64,000 nucleotides of DNA from Magnetococcus marinus MC-1 (GCF_000014865.1 NC_008576.1:2199501-2263500), one strand, 5' to 3'; positions 17,861 through 27,717 are shown, counted from the stretch's first letter. The notes: generated from the sequence alone by a model not told the origin. Translations and numbers: made by a program.

Positions 17861-19630
17861 ATGTTTTTTACTGCTCCTAGCCGATCTTTCACAGGGCAAG
17901 CTTACATCGTTGTGACCCTGCTCGTGCTCTGTTTCGTGATGTTGTTCCCGCCATTCACGGTCGCTGAGAATAAGCTCAAAGAACCCAGCTTCCTTTTAGA
18001 ACTAACCGAGCAGGAGCAAGCCTATCTAAAGGCAAAGGGGGAGATCCGTATGTGTGTGGATCCCGATTGGATGCCCTATGAGATGATTGATGAACAAGGG
18101 CGCCATGTGGGGATGGCTGCGGACTACATGAAGGTTATTGCCCAACTCTTGTCTGTACCCATCCAGCTTGTGCCAACCAAAAGCTGGATGGATAGTTTGA
18201 GCCACGTTCAAACAGGAAACTGCGAAATACTTTCTCTGCTGAACAAAACCCCGCAGCGCAGTACCTTTCTGGATTTTACCACGCCCTATATGGAGACCCC
18301 CATTGTTCTGGTAACGCGAAATGATGTGACCTACCTCAATGGCTTATCCGACCTAAGCGGGCATACTCTGGCTACCACCAAGGGTTATGTTTATACGGAA
18401 AATATTAAACATGACTATCCAGAAATCCCCCTTGTGGAGGTTGACACCGTCCGCGAAGGCTTAAACCGCGTCTCTCGGGGTGAGGTATTTGCCCAGGTGG
18501 GTATGCTGTTCGTATTGGTCAATACCATTCAAGAGGGTCAGATTAGTAATCTAAAAATTTCTGGGCATACCGATTATATGAGTCGCATGGGGATTGGTGT
18601 GCGCAAGGGCGAGCCTTTGCTACTTTCTGTGTTGGATAAAGCCGTTAAAACGATCACACCTCAGCAACACATCAACATTCGCCAAAATTGGACCGCGACC
18701 CGTTTTGAACACGGTAGAGATTATGCCCTGCTGTGGCAGGTGGTGGTGGGTTTTTTGCTCATTACGATGTTGATTGTGTTTTGGTTGCGGCAGTCACGGC
18801 GAGAAATCAACCATCGTTTGAGCATCGAAAAAAAATTGCTTGAAAAAGGGCTGCAACTCAACCAAACACTGCATGAACTCTCTTTGCGTAATAAGGCGTT
18901 GGAAGAGACCGTTTTGCTGCGCGAAAACGTGGAGCGGATCACCAAGCATGATCTTAAAGGCCCCTTGAATAGCATCATTGGCTTGCCAGATGTGTTATTG
19001 GAGGATGCGACTTTAGATGATGAAAAGCGCGCCATGCTGCACACCATTCAATCCAACGGTTATCGCATGTTAGAGATGATAAACCGCTCCTTGGATCTCT
19101 ATAAGATGGAAATTGGTGAGTACCGGGTCAATAAGGTACAGGTTCCCATCGGCTATATTATGCGGCAATTGATCTCGGAATTTGGCCGTATGGCCGCCGC
19201 TAAAGGGGTTGATATTGTCACCCAGGTAGAGCCTAAAAATATTCATTTGGATCAGGTTTTTATCTATGGTGAAGAGCTGTTAACCTACTCAATGTTTGCC
19301 AACCTGTTAAAAAATGCCATCGAGGCGGTCCAGCAACAATCGGGAGTTATCACGGTAAAGGTCATGAAGGCGGCTCAAGTTGTTATTCGCATTCATAACC
19401 CAGGTGCCGTGCCCGAGGAGATTCGATCCCGTTTTTTTGAAAAATATGTGACTGCGGGCAAAAGCGATGGTAGTGGTCTGGGCACCTATTCCGCCCGCCT
19501 GATTAGCGAAACCCTAGGGGGCAATATTGCCATGCAGACCTCGGAAGAGCAGGGCACCACCATTACGGTTACGCTACCTCTACCACCCACCTATGCATTG
19601 AGTGATCAAGATCACAGAGCGCCTTTATGA
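17849..19630 (+). CDS. Sensor histidine kinase with periplasmic solute-binding (SBP_bac_3) domain
   Basis: Membrane sensor kinase of 593 residues. A signal anchor (AYIVVTLLVLCFVMLF) is followed by a periplasmic SBP_bac_3-like domain at about residues 55-285 (MCVDPDWMPYEMIDEQG; LDFTTPYMETPIVLVTR). TM2 is WQVVVGFLLITMLIVFWL, then a short coiled coil. The HisKA H-box is KHDLKGPLNSIIG, with His367 as the phosphoacceptor. The HATPase_c domain has NLLKNAIEA, SGLGTYSARLI and a C-terminal GTTITVTLP. It resembles BvgS/EvgS-type input but lacks receiver and Hpt domains. The box is HDLK rather than HExR. The start is either ATG 17849 or ATG 17861. No response regulator is adjacent. Confidence 0.9.
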   Translation: MLTEMFFTAPSRSFTGQAYIVVTLLVLCFVMLFPPFTVAENKLKEPSFLLELTEQEQAYLKAKGEIRMCVDPDWMPYEMIDEQGRHVGMAADYMKVIAQLLSVPIQLVPTKSWMDSLSHVQTGNCEILSLLNKTPQRSTFLDFTTPYMETPIVLVTRNDVTYLNGLSDLSGHTLATTKGYVYTENIKHDYPEIPLVEVDTVREGLNRVSRGEVFAQVGMLFVLVNTIQEGQISNLKISGHTDYMSRMGIGVRKGEPLLLSVLDKAVKTITPQQHINIRQNWTATRFEHGRDYALLWQVVVGFLLITMLIVFWLRQSRREINHRLSIEKKLLEKGLQLNQTLHELSLRNKALEETVLLRENVERITKHDLKGPLNSIIGLPDVLLEDATLDDEKRAMLHTIQSNGYRMLEMINRSLDLYKMEIGEYRVNKVQVPIGYIMRQLISEFGRMAAAKGVDIVTQVEPKNIHLDQVFIYGEELLTYSMFANLLKNAIEAVQQQSGVITVKVMKAAQVVIRIHNPGAVPEEIRSRFFEKYVTAGKSDGSGLGTYSARLISETLGGNIAMQTSEEQGTTITVTLPLPPTYALSDQDHRAPL

Positions 19631-19741
19631 ATCATGCGCTTGATTGGGGGAGGGGCATTAACCCCAGGATCAAAGAGGTGACGTTCCCATGAGCAAGTGC
19701 TCCGTGGCTGTTCTGTTAGGGGGAGGCGGCCAAGCAGTTGC

Positions 19742-21886
19742 TTAGCGCATGGGACCTTGACTTAAGGTAGCCCACTTTTCCATAACTTCCGATAGAGGCA
19801 GGGGTTTACTGTAATAAAAGCCTTGAATGGAATGACAGCCCGCTTGGGTAATAAAATCACGCTGCCCTTCGTTTTCCACCCCTTCGGCAACCACTTGAAG
19901 CTCTAAATTACGCGCCAGGGATACAATGGCTTGTAAAATGGCCTGATCCGCCCGGTCCTTCTCCACGGTCTGCACAAAAGCCCGATCCACCTTGAGGGTG
20001 TGAAAGGGGAATCGTTTTAAATAAGCCAATGATGAGTAGCCTGTACCAAAATCGTCCAGGGCAATATGCACCCCCAGCGCAACCAGTGATTTAAGCAGCT
20101 CGGTCGCTTGGTCCACGCTGCCCATGACAGAGCTTTCTGTAATCTCTAACTCTAGCCAGCAGGGATCAATGCCGTGCTGCACGAGAGCCTGTTGCACTAC
20201 TTGCAGCAACCCATCTTGCACAAATTGGCGGGGGGATAAATTGGCCGAAACCACAACGGGGGGAAATCCCAGGGCCTGAAGATGGGCAATATCCCGACAG
20301 GTTCGATCAATCACCCAACTACCTAACGGGATAATTAATCCTGTCTCTTCGGCGATGGGGATAAAATCTCCGGGAGAGATAATATCGCCTTCGGGGGTTA
20401 TCCAGCGAACCAGGGCTTCAAAGCCTGAAATTTTAGGGGAATCTTCGCAGCTTATTTTGGCTTGATAAAATAAAGTTAGCTCTTCCTGTTCAATGGCTTT
20501 ACGTAGGCGCCCCTCAAGGTGTAGCCGCTTAGAGGCGTTTTGCTCCATGGTTTGTGTAAAAAAGGTAAATATATTGCCACCACCCGCCTTGGCGCGACCC
20601 AAAGCGGCATCGGCATAGCGGATTAAGGTATCGGTTTCGAGACTGTCGTCTGGGGTAACGCTTATGCCGATGCCTGCGGTAAAAACCAACTCAGAATCCG
20701 CAATCTTAATGGGGGCCGACAAGGTACGCTTGATTTTTCCCAACACCGATAAAATGGATTGCGTTGAGATCAAATCACGGGCAATAAAGCCAAATTCATC
20801 ACTGCCCATCCGGGCAACCGTATCGCCACCACGTAGATTGGTTTGAAATCTTTGGGCCATGATGGTGAGAATTTGATCCCCTATCTGGTGCCCTAAGGAG
20901 TCATTGATTTTACGAAAACCATCCAACCCCAACAGGATAACCGCGACCTTTTCACCACTGCGTTTGGCGTGGGTTAAAACCTGCTCCAAACGGTCGGCAA
21001 ACAGGGACCGGTTGGGTAGGCCTGTCAAAGCATCCTCATGACTGGCGGTGCGTGCCCCTTTAATGCTGCTATCTTGATAGCTTAAATCACGCACCACCAC
21101 CACATAACTTTGTGGGGTCCCGTTAAGATCCTCGATCATGGTGACACGAATCTGCTCCAGATAAAATTCACCATTGCGGCGGCTATTTTGCCACTGCACT
21201 TCCCAACTACCATCACAGCGGGTATGACTGAGGATTGTTTGGAGTTCAGCATTGCTCTCTTCACAAAGGCCGCCGTGGCATAGACAGACGCTTTTACCGA
21301 GCAACTCCTCCCAGTGGTAGCCACTAATAATGGTATAGGCATTATTAACCGCTTGAACCGTGCCTTGATCATCCAGCAACAACACCCCTTCTTGGGTATT
21401 GTCGTAGAGGGTTGTCACCAGTCGAGCGTAGTACGTTAATTGGTCTTTAGACTGGGCAAGTAGCGCTTCGGTATTTTCCAAACGCTCCTGAAGTCGGCGG
21501 GTCTCTTCCATGGAGTGAAAGGCGATCCATAATTGCCCAGCATCATCCCCATGGGTCATAAGTAAAAAATAGGCCTCGACCGAAACAGGCTTGTTGGGGG
21601 CATCATAGGGATGGACCAAGGTAAACCGCACCAACGGTGCGGTTGGTTGACGAGAGATAAACTCGTCGGCCATGCCAAAATCAGGGCGGCTCGAATCCAA
21701 ATCATGAAAAAAATCCTCTATTTTCAAGTCGAGCCCACTGCACTCTTCTGGCAATTGCAGCAAAGTGTGGGCTCGGCTGTTATAAAAACAGAGGGTGCCA
21801 TGCTTATCCACCCCAACAATGGCCACGGGTATCCATTGGTTGGGAAAATGCGCCGGCAGTAGCATCTGTTTGGAAGGGGTTTTCAT
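19742..21886 (-). CDS. PAS-GGDEF-EAL protein (c-di-GMP phosphodiesterase, degenerate cyclase motif)
   Basis: A 714-residue protein with no membrane segment. It has an N-terminal PAS-like region (about 15-135), a second PAS (about 155-270), GGDEF (about 285-445) and EAL (about 455-700). The cyclase motif reads GSDEF instead of GGDEF; the other landmarks, ALTGLPNR and FRKINDSLGHQIGD, are intact. The EAL domain keeps GFEALVRW, SANLSPRQF, LELEITES, ALDDFGTGYSSL, KVDRAF and VVAEGVE, so all metal and catalytic residues of an active phosphodiesterase are present. Phosphodiesterase activity is likely; cyclase activity is uncertain. ATG 21886. It is tandem with, but about 210 bp from, the hybrid kinase on the same strand. 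Confidence 0.92.
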   Translation of the reverse strand: MKTPSKQMLLPAHFPNQWIPVAIVGVDKHGTLCFYNSRAHTLLQLPEECSGLDLKIEDFFHDLDSSRPDFGMADEFISRQPTAPLVRFTLVHPYDAPNKPVSVEAYFLLMTHGDDAGQLWIAFHSMEETRRLQERLENTEALLAQSKDQLTYYARLVTTLYDNTQEGVLLLDDQGTVQAVNNAYTIISGYHWEELLGKSVCLCHGGLCEESNAELQTILSHTRCDGSWEVQWQNSRRNGEFYLEQIRVTMIEDLNGTPQSYVVVVRDLSYQDSSIKGARTASHEDALTGLPNRSLFADRLEQVLTHAKRSGEKVAVILLGLDGFRKINDSLGHQIGDQILTIMAQRFQTNLRGGDTVARMGSDEFGFIARDLISTQSILSVLGKIKRTLSAPIKIADSELVFTAGIGISVTPDDSLETDTLIRYADAALGRAKAGGGNIFTFFTQTMEQNASKRLHLEGRLRKAIEQEELTLFYQAKISCEDSPKISGFEALVRWITPEGDIISPGDFIPIAEETGLIIPLGSWVIDRTCRDIAHLQALGFPPVVVSANLSPRQFVQDGLLQVVQQALVQHGIDPCWLELEITESSVMGSVDQATELLKSLVALGVHIALDDFGTGYSSLAYLKRFPFHTLKVDRAFVQTVEKDRADQAILQAIVSLARNLELQVVAEGVENEGQRDFITQAGCHSIQGFYYSKPLPLSEVMEKWATLSQGPMR

Positions 21887-22094
21887 AAATCAGGATTTCC
21901 AATCCAATAAGCCATCATCATTGATCGGACAGCGGGTTTATAGCACAACGAAACGAGCGTCCACATCTCTAAGGGTGTGCGACGCCTTAAGATGGCGCAG
22001 GTTGCCTCCTGTAAAATACACGCCAGTATAAACTGCTCTGTGATGCTATGCACCCTTGAAAGTGATGTTCGATAACGAAGCGGGATAACTCGAT

Positions 22095-24710
22095 TTAAGT
22101 AAGCAGGCGTGTGGCCTCATGCACCAACTCTTTACCCAGCAGGGGTTTCATTAAATAAGCCTGTATGCCCATTGCTTTGGCCTGCTCTTCATCTAACTCT
22201 TCGCTATATCCGGTGCATAGAATAATAGGAATATCGTCACGTAGCTGCAAAATGAGTTTGGCCAATTGTGATCCCACCATCCCCGGCATATTATGATCGG
22301 TAATGATCAGGTCATAGGCGTCGGGTTGGCGTTGAAAAGCTTCCCATGCGTGCAGTGGATTTTGGAATGGCTGCACATAAAAGCCCGCTCTTTTTAACTG
22401 CAATTGGGCGGCTTCTAGCACATCCGGTTCGTCATCCACCAGCATAATACTGGCTTCGGGGATGCCCTGTGGAATTTCGCCCAATTGGGCAGGTTTTGGT
22501 GGGGGCGGGGCGTCAAAGCCTCGCTCTAGGGTCGGTAAATAGACGCGGAACACACTGCCAACCCCTATCTCGCTCTCCACCGTCACCGTGCCCCCGTGTT
22601 TATGCACAATACCGTGTACGACAGAGAGTCCCAAACCGGTTCCTTCCCCTAATTTGCTGGTGGTAAAAAAGGGATCAAAAATATGCTCCAGATGGTGTGT
22701 TGGAATGCCACAACCGGTATCTTGCACAGAGATGCAGATATAGTTACCTTTATGGAGCGCGTTGGGTAACTCTTCGCGAATCTCTTGCCGTTTGACTGTG
22801 ACGGTAAGGCTGCCCCCCTGATCTTTGCGCATGGCGCGGGCTGCGTTGGTGCAGAGATTCATCATTACTTGCTGAAGTTGGGTTGGATCGGCTCTAACCA
22901 GCAACTCCATTTTGGGTATATCGGTGATGATCTGAATGGAGCTGGGCAGGGTAGCTCTAAGCAGGGTTAAAGCATCACGAATGACGGTGATGGGATCCAT
23001 CGCCACCATGCCAACATCCGATGGGCGGCTAAAGTCCAGCAGTCGTTTGACCAAATCTCGTGCGCGGTTACCGGCATCATAGACCTGTTGCAGATTACGA
23101 TAAGCGCGGCTCTCTTGGGGAACCTGATTAAAGGTAAGCTCGGTAAAGCCTAAGATGGCACTAAGAATATTATTAAAATCGTGGGCAATGCCCCCTGCCA
23201 AAGTACCCACCGCCTCCATTTTGCGTGCCTGACGCAACTGGTTTTCCATAGCCTTACGGTCGGTTATATCCTGAATAACACCAACAAGCCCTGCGATTTC
23301 GCCATTGTTGTTATAAAACACCCCCTTATTGAGAATGATATCGTGGCGTAGACCATCGGCATAGGTTAGTACGGTTTCATAAGATTGTTTGCCACCATTA
23401 AGAAAAAGAAATTGATCGCTTTGGTCATAGTGACGGGCAAGATCCTGCTGTACGATGTCAAACACGGTTTTTCCAACAAGTTGTTCACTATCAAAGCCTA
23501 ATACATCCTCAAAGGCTTTGTTGCAGCCCAAATATCGACCATTGCTATCCTTATGAAAAACCGGGGTTGGAATATTATCCAACAGCACATTTTGGAAATG
23601 TAGTTGGTCTTTAAGTTGGTTAACCGCATCTTGCTGGGTGGTGATATCGCGGGCGACCATGACCACTGAATCAGGCTGTTGCCCACCAGATTGACCAAAG
23701 GGGGTCAGTCTGGCTTCAAACGTGTACGCTTTATCACGGCCAGTAATAGAAAAGGTCAGCGTTTGCAAACGACCTGTGATAAGGGTGCGGGTAATGGCGT
23801 TTTGCAGCTTTTCCGCTTGGTCATAGATAAACAACCGCTCCAAAGTATGGCCCGGTGTCTGGAGGGCGTAGTTGCGTAACAGCTCCTCATGGGTCGTCAG
23901 CATCTCCAGGCAGCGCCCCTCTTTGCTAACCAAAAAAACCAGATCTGGCAGGGCATTCACCACGGCCCGTAAGCGCGCCTCGTTTTGTAAACTTTCACCA
24001 AGCACCTGACGGTATTGGGTCAGCATGCTGTGCATATGCGCGGCTAATTCACCCAACTCATCATTTTCGTGTCCTTTAGGGGGGTGAATACCGGTACGGG
24101 TGGCATCGTGGGGGCCGGTATGGTCAAGATCGTCAATCATCGACTTTAAGGGTTTGGTCAGACGCAGATGAAACAGTAGGGTAAGAATAAAAGAGAGGCC
24201 AATGGTGCGCACCATAATGTCCAGCAGGGTGAGCAGGGCGCGTAATAAAAAATCACCGGCAATACGCGGACCATCTAACTGTACCGTAAGAAAACCCACC
24301 GGTTGTGGTTTGGATTTATGCATCTCAAGTTGAATTTGATAGTCGGTCTGCCGTCCAAGCAACCATACGGCGAGGGCATCGGTGACATGGGTGTCATGCA
24401 GAGCCGAGCGTGAGGCCAGTTCATGGCCAAAATCATCCTTGAGTGAGGCCCACCGAATGGGACCATAGGCAAACAGACTGTCCATGACCTCTTCAGCCAA
24501 CTGTTTATCCAGTTGGTAGGTTGCCAGGGCGGCAGAGTGGGACATCATGGCCAAAATTTGATGGACGGTTTGGTCAATACGCTCTTTTTCACGGTTTAGA
24601 TCGGTGGAAATTTGAATGCTACTGGTCACCAGTGCCAATAAAAAAGCTACTATGAAAACCTGAATGGATAACCTTCTGCTGAGGGTTGAACCCATCAAAG
24701 ATCGCACCAT
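22095..24710 (-). CDS. Hybrid sensor histidine kinase (HAMP-PAS-PAS-HisKA-HATPase-REC)
   Basis: An 871-residue kinase. TM1 (VFIVAFLLALVTSSI), a periplasmic region of about 130 residues, TM2 near 170-190 and a HAMP region are followed by two PAS domains (about 265-380 and 385-490). HisKA reads LAGGIAHDFNNILSAI with phosphoacceptor His510. HATPase_c has NLCTNAARA and GEGTGLGLSVVHGI. The C-terminal receiver has phospho-acceptor Asp805 in ITDHNMPGM. The His motif HDFNN places it with the NtrB/CckA-like class. GGGGAA precedes ATG 24710. Output is probably via intramolecular or Hpt phosphotransfer; no partner is adjacent. Confidence 0.94.
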   Translation of the reverse strand: MVRSLMGSTLSRRLSIQVFIVAFLLALVTSSIQISTDLNREKERIDQTVHQILAMMSHSAALATYQLDKQLAEEVMDSLFAYGPIRWASLKDDFGHELASRSALHDTHVTDALAVWLLGRQTDYQIQLEMHKSKPQPVGFLTVQLDGPRIAGDFLLRALLTLLDIMVRTIGLSFILTLLFHLRLTKPLKSMIDDLDHTGPHDATRTGIHPPKGHENDELGELAAHMHSMLTQYRQVLGESLQNEARLRAVVNALPDLVFLVSKEGRCLEMLTTHEELLRNYALQTPGHTLERLFIYDQAEKLQNAITRTLITGRLQTLTFSITGRDKAYTFEARLTPFGQSGGQQPDSVVMVARDITTQQDAVNQLKDQLHFQNVLLDNIPTPVFHKDSNGRYLGCNKAFEDVLGFDSEQLVGKTVFDIVQQDLARHYDQSDQFLFLNGGKQSYETVLTYADGLRHDIILNKGVFYNNNGEIAGLVGVIQDITDRKAMENQLRQARKMEAVGTLAGGIAHDFNNILSAILGFTELTFNQVPQESRAYRNLQQVYDAGNRARDLVKRLLDFSRPSDVGMVAMDPITVIRDALTLLRATLPSSIQIITDIPKMELLVRADPTQLQQVMMNLCTNAARAMRKDQGGSLTVTVKRQEIREELPNALHKGNYICISVQDTGCGIPTHHLEHIFDPFFTTSKLGEGTGLGLSVVHGIVHKHGGTVTVESEIGVGSVFRVYLPTLERGFDAPPPPKPAQLGEIPQGIPEASIMLVDDEPDVLEAAQLQLKRAGFYVQPFQNPLHAWEAFQRQPDAYDLIITDHNMPGMVGSQLAKLILQLRDDIPIILCTGYSEELDEEQAKAMGIQAYLMKPLLGKELVHEATRLLT

Positions 24711-25020
24711 GTTGTTCCCCCCATTGGGTAAATAAATGTCCCTTAACTCATACTAAAGGGCAACCGCTAGAATGCAACCATCCATGTAAAAAAGAGTATC
24801 CTCCCTCGATTTTTTGAGGTCGTTTGATAATCCTTGAATGGCGCTTCTTCGGCATAAAAAGTGGTCCTTTTTTTGCTCTCCCCCTTCATTGTGTGCCGTT
24901 TGGCAATCTACCTTAGGCGCTTGTTTGGTGGATTATGGTTAAGCAGGCATCCCGCATAACTAACGAGACCCATGCTCAATCATGCATGCTGTTGGGATTA
25001 TGACTTTAAAGGAGATCAAC
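24711..25020. other. Intergenic region, promoter for the microprotein/permease pair presumed
   Basis: About 310 bp divergent between the hybrid kinase and the 27-residue open frame. No gene or clear promoter found. A weak CCTC...GAGG hairpin occurs near 24801. Confidence 0.4.
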
Positions 25021-25104
25021 ATGACCTTATTTTCTTTAATGCTGTTAGTGGGTGTCGCGGCGGGGCTTTTTTATAGTGTGAATACTCTGCTGCACAGCTA
25101 CTAA
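25021..25104 (+). CDS. 27-residue single-pass membrane microprotein
   Basis: A short open frame with a near-perfect ribosome-binding site, AAAGGAGATCAAC, directly before its ATG. The peptide starts MTLFSLMLLVGVAAGLFYSV and ends NTLLHSY. Almost all of it is one hydrophobic helix of about 20 residues, with a small polar tail. It lies about 150 bp upstream of the metal-permease-like gene on the same strand, followed by a GC-rich hairpin (AGCCCC/GGGGCT). The strength of the initiation signal is the main evidence for expression. Function unknown; it may be a small partner of the permease, but that is only proximity. Confidence 0.6.
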   Translation: MTLFSLMLLVGVAAGLFYSVNTLLHSY

Positions 25105-25256
25105 GCTGGGGGCATCATCGTAGCGAGCCCCGCAAGTGACTTAAGGGGCTGGCACAGCACACTTATCGAACCGATTGAATTGTGTCGAGCACAGGGTTAT
25201 AATTGCAAATGGTGATGGTTCTCATTTGTTGTTCGTGTTTTGCACAGGAGTTTAGG

Positions 25257-26429
25257 GTGGCAACTTTTTTTTCAGTTTGGATCGATCTGCTCCAGGATGT
25301 CACACCGTGGTTATTTTTTGGACTGCTGCTGGCTGGCTTTATCAAGGTGTGGGTACCTGAACATTGGGTGGCAGGTTTTTTGGGCGGCAAGGGTGTTAAG
25401 CCCATATTCTGGGGGGCGATCATCGGCGCGCCTTTGCCGCTCTGCTCCTGTAGTGTCATCCCCATGGCCCTTTCCCTGCGCAAACAAGGGGCTTCGAAAG
25501 GTTCTACAGTCTCTTTTCTCGTGGCAACACCTGAAACAGGGGTAGATTCCATTGCCATCTCCTGGATCATGTTAGGGCCTTGGCTCACCCTTATGCGACC
25601 CATCTCGGCGGTATTATGCGCCATATTGGCCGGGCTGCTTACTTGGTGGTGGCAGCGTCTGACACCAAGCCCAACCATCCCCGAGCACGCTTCTTTAAGC
25701 ACCCCGCCAAACCGTGTAACGCTGGCGCTTAGCCCAGCACCCCTGGCACGTGATGCAGGGGTACAACCGCTTACCCTAAATGAAAAAACGGCCCAGTATA
25801 ATCCAATGTCAACGGCATGTGGTACCGCGTGCGGTTGTGCCACAGCACCCACAGCGGATCAACCACAACCGTTTTGGCAGCGCCTCAAGCAGGCGATTCA
25901 TTACGCATTTGATGATCTATTAAATGACCTGCTGCTGTGGATCTTTATAGGGCTGCTGCTGGCGGCTTTGGTGATGGTTTGGGTACCACCCGGTACGTTG
26001 GGTTATCTGGCGGGGTGGGGAGTTTTGGGCATGTTGGCGATTATGTTCATGAGTGTGCCGATCTATGTCTGTGCGACCGCTTCAACGCCCTTAGCCGCCG
26101 CCATGTTACATGCAGGCATCTCACCAGGAATGGCTTTGGTCTTTCTGCTAACCGGGCCGGCCACCAGTTTGGTAACGCTGGCTCTGGTGGGTCGTGAATT
26201 GGGGCGCAGCAGCTTAGTGACCTATCTCTTGGGTATTGGATTTGGGGCAATCGCTTGTGGCATGGCCACCGATGCGCTCTTTGCTTGGATGCAATGGCCT
26301 TTACAACTCTCTTTACAAGAGAGCAGCGGCCACAGTGAAACAGGATTTGTTGCTTTGCTACAGTGGAGCAGCGTTGTACTTTTTCTGGGCTTTAGCCTGC
26401 GCTATGGGTGGAAACGTCTCTACGCTTAA
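25257..26429 (+). CDS. Permease of the SO_0444/ArsP-like (DUF318) metal efflux family
   Basis: A 390-residue integral membrane protein with two blocks of four to five helices separated by a Pro/Thr-rich soluble loop. The loop contains ACGTACGCA, a Cys pair that could bind metal. The first block carries APLPLCSCSVIPMALSLRKQG and VSFLVATPETGVDS, the signature of the COG0701 permeases (SO_0444 Cu/Zn efflux, ArsP organoarsenical efflux). The second repeats this architecture with CATASTPLAAAM. GTG 25257 is chosen since AGGAG lies 6 nt upstream; the frame extends to 25203 without a ribosome-binding site. The likely substrate is a soft metal or metalloid; not provable here. Confidence 0.82.
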   Translation: MATFFSVWIDLLQDVTPWLFFGLLLAGFIKVWVPEHWVAGFLGGKGVKPIFWGAIIGAPLPLCSCSVIPMALSLRKQGASKGSTVSFLVATPETGVDSIAISWIMLGPWLTLMRPISAVLCAILAGLLTWWWQRLTPSPTIPEHASLSTPPNRVTLALSPAPLARDAGVQPLTLNEKTAQYNPMSTACGTACGCATAPTADQPQPFWQRLKQAIHYAFDDLLNDLLLWIFIGLLLAALVMVWVPPGTLGYLAGWGVLGMLAIMFMSVPIYVCATASTPLAAAMLHAGISPGMALVFLLTGPATSLVTLALVGRELGRSSLVTYLLGIGFGAIACGMATDALFAWMQWPLQLSLQESSGHSETGFVALLQWSSVVLFLGFSLRYGWKRLYA

Positions 26430-26605
26430 AACAAACGGCTGGTTAACCGCTTAGCTCTTTGCAACGTGGTCAGTCGAGCAAACGGCCCTGAGGCTGGCAA
26501 AGGTAAAAGGGGCAGCTCCTCATAAGGAGAGATGCATAACCGGTTTTGCCACGGCAAATAAAAGAGGCTAGCCTGTTGCCAAGTAAGCTTGGTCTGTTTT
26601 TGAAC

Positions 26606-26643
26606 AAAAAAGAGGGGGTGTCCAAAGACGCCCCCTCTTTTTT
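26606..26643. terminator. Bidirectional terminator between permease and soe-like operon
   Basis: A 17-bp stem (A-tract plus GAGGGGGTGTC, loop CAAA, GACGCCCCCTC plus T-tract). It has A and T runs on both sides, so it can stop transcription from both convergent genes. Confidence 0.92.
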
Positions 26644-26675
26644 GCATCATCGTGCCAACAGAATATCTGACCGGC

Positions 26676-27650
26676 TTAACCAACCTTTTGGTAATAGATA
26701 TTCTGGATATGGGTTGCATCGGCCAAGAAATACCAACGCTCCATAAAGAGACCAACCATTTGGAAAGCGAAGGTAAACAGCACCATGTCGTGAAGATTCA
26801 TGGTCGCCCCAATGGCCAAAAACATCAGCGTACAGGGAAAGGCTATGGTCACAGCCAACCATTTTACCAACATCAACACCAACGGATGTTTGCCATGGAA
26901 AAACTCCTTGGTGTTGAAAGAGCCAGCCATAAAGCCCATGGATTTCTGCTGAATGTTGGGGTGATGGTAACCAATGGCGTTACGCAAGGTCGCTTGAGGC
27001 CCCAAATTGGCATTACGTACAATGGTCCAAACCCGTGTCACCATGGCGAGGGAAGTAAACAGAATGGCCAACGTGACATTAAGACTAATAATCTTGGCAT
27101 TACCGGTAGTGTAGCTGTAGGCCACCCCCGCCACAAAGCCAGAAGAGAGCCCCATAAGGATAAAGTTGAACACGGTCAGAGGGGTGTGCCATTCCTGGAA
27201 AAAACGCACCGAAGCGTAGATCATGCCCGTGGCGACAAACAGCAGCATCGCCGCCGCAACCGTCAGCCAGCCAATGAGCAAGGAACACTCCACTTGGGCG
27301 AAGCCAAGGTTGGCGACAAAATCCAGTTTAAGAAAGTGCAGTGCCGCATAGACAAACACCAGACCCATTACCACGGGCAACAACATGACCTCTTTAGAGA
27401 GCCACGAAGTGCGCCAGCGAGCAATGGCCCGCCAACCCCGACCTGGGTGGCTTAAATGAAACAGCGAAGCAAACAGACCCAGCAACAAGAGACCTAAAGC
27501 TGCAATTGAGGCTAGACCGTAGTAACCGCTGGCGGCAACATCAATGCCGCTGGCTTTAGCAAAAGTTTGAGTCGTAACCACCGAGGTGACCAAGCCTTGG
27601 CCGGCACCGATGAGGGTGGTAAGAAATACGACGGAATATGCCGGTTTCAT
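26676..27650 (-). CDS. soeC: DmsC/SoeC-like membrane anchor subunit
   Basis: A 324-residue membrane protein with eight predicted helices, of the DmsC family (quinone-interacting anchor). It starts MKPAYSVVFLTTLIGAGQGL and carries FHLSHPGRGWRAIARWRTSWLS, typical of this family, with ERWYFLADATH near the C-terminus. GGAG precedes the ATG. It is the last gene of the run soeA-soeB-soeC, separated from soeB by 67 bp. It should pass electrons from sulfite oxidation to the quinone pool. Alternative: the anchor of a DMSO or polysulfide reductase. Confidence 0.8.
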   Translation of the reverse strand: MKPAYSVVFLTTLIGAGQGLVTSVVTTQTFAKASGIDVAASGYYGLASIAALGLLLLGLFASLFHLSHPGRGWRAIARWRTSWLSKEVMLLPVVMGLVFVYAALHFLKLDFVANLGFAQVECSLLIGWLTVAAAMLLFVATGMIYASVRFFQEWHTPLTVFNFILMGLSSGFVAGVAYSYTTGNAKIISLNVTLAILFTSLAMVTRVWTIVRNANLGPQATLRNAIGYHHPNIQQKSMGFMAGSFNTKEFFHGKHPLVLMLVKWLAVTIAFPCTLMFLAIGATMNLHDMVLFTFAFQMVGLFMERWYFLADATHIQNIYYQKVG

Positions 27651-27717
27651 GGCGTTCTCCGAATATCAAAGCGATCCGGGGTAGGGCACCTGGGTGCCCA
27701 CCCAACGAAATTCCAAA

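Noticed and set aside
19689-19745. An 18-codon open frame (MSKCSVAVLLGGGGQAVA) with AGAGG upstream
   Set aside because: Very short, overlaps the end of the GGDEF-EAL gene on the other strand, and has no membrane or known motif. Not enough to call a gene.
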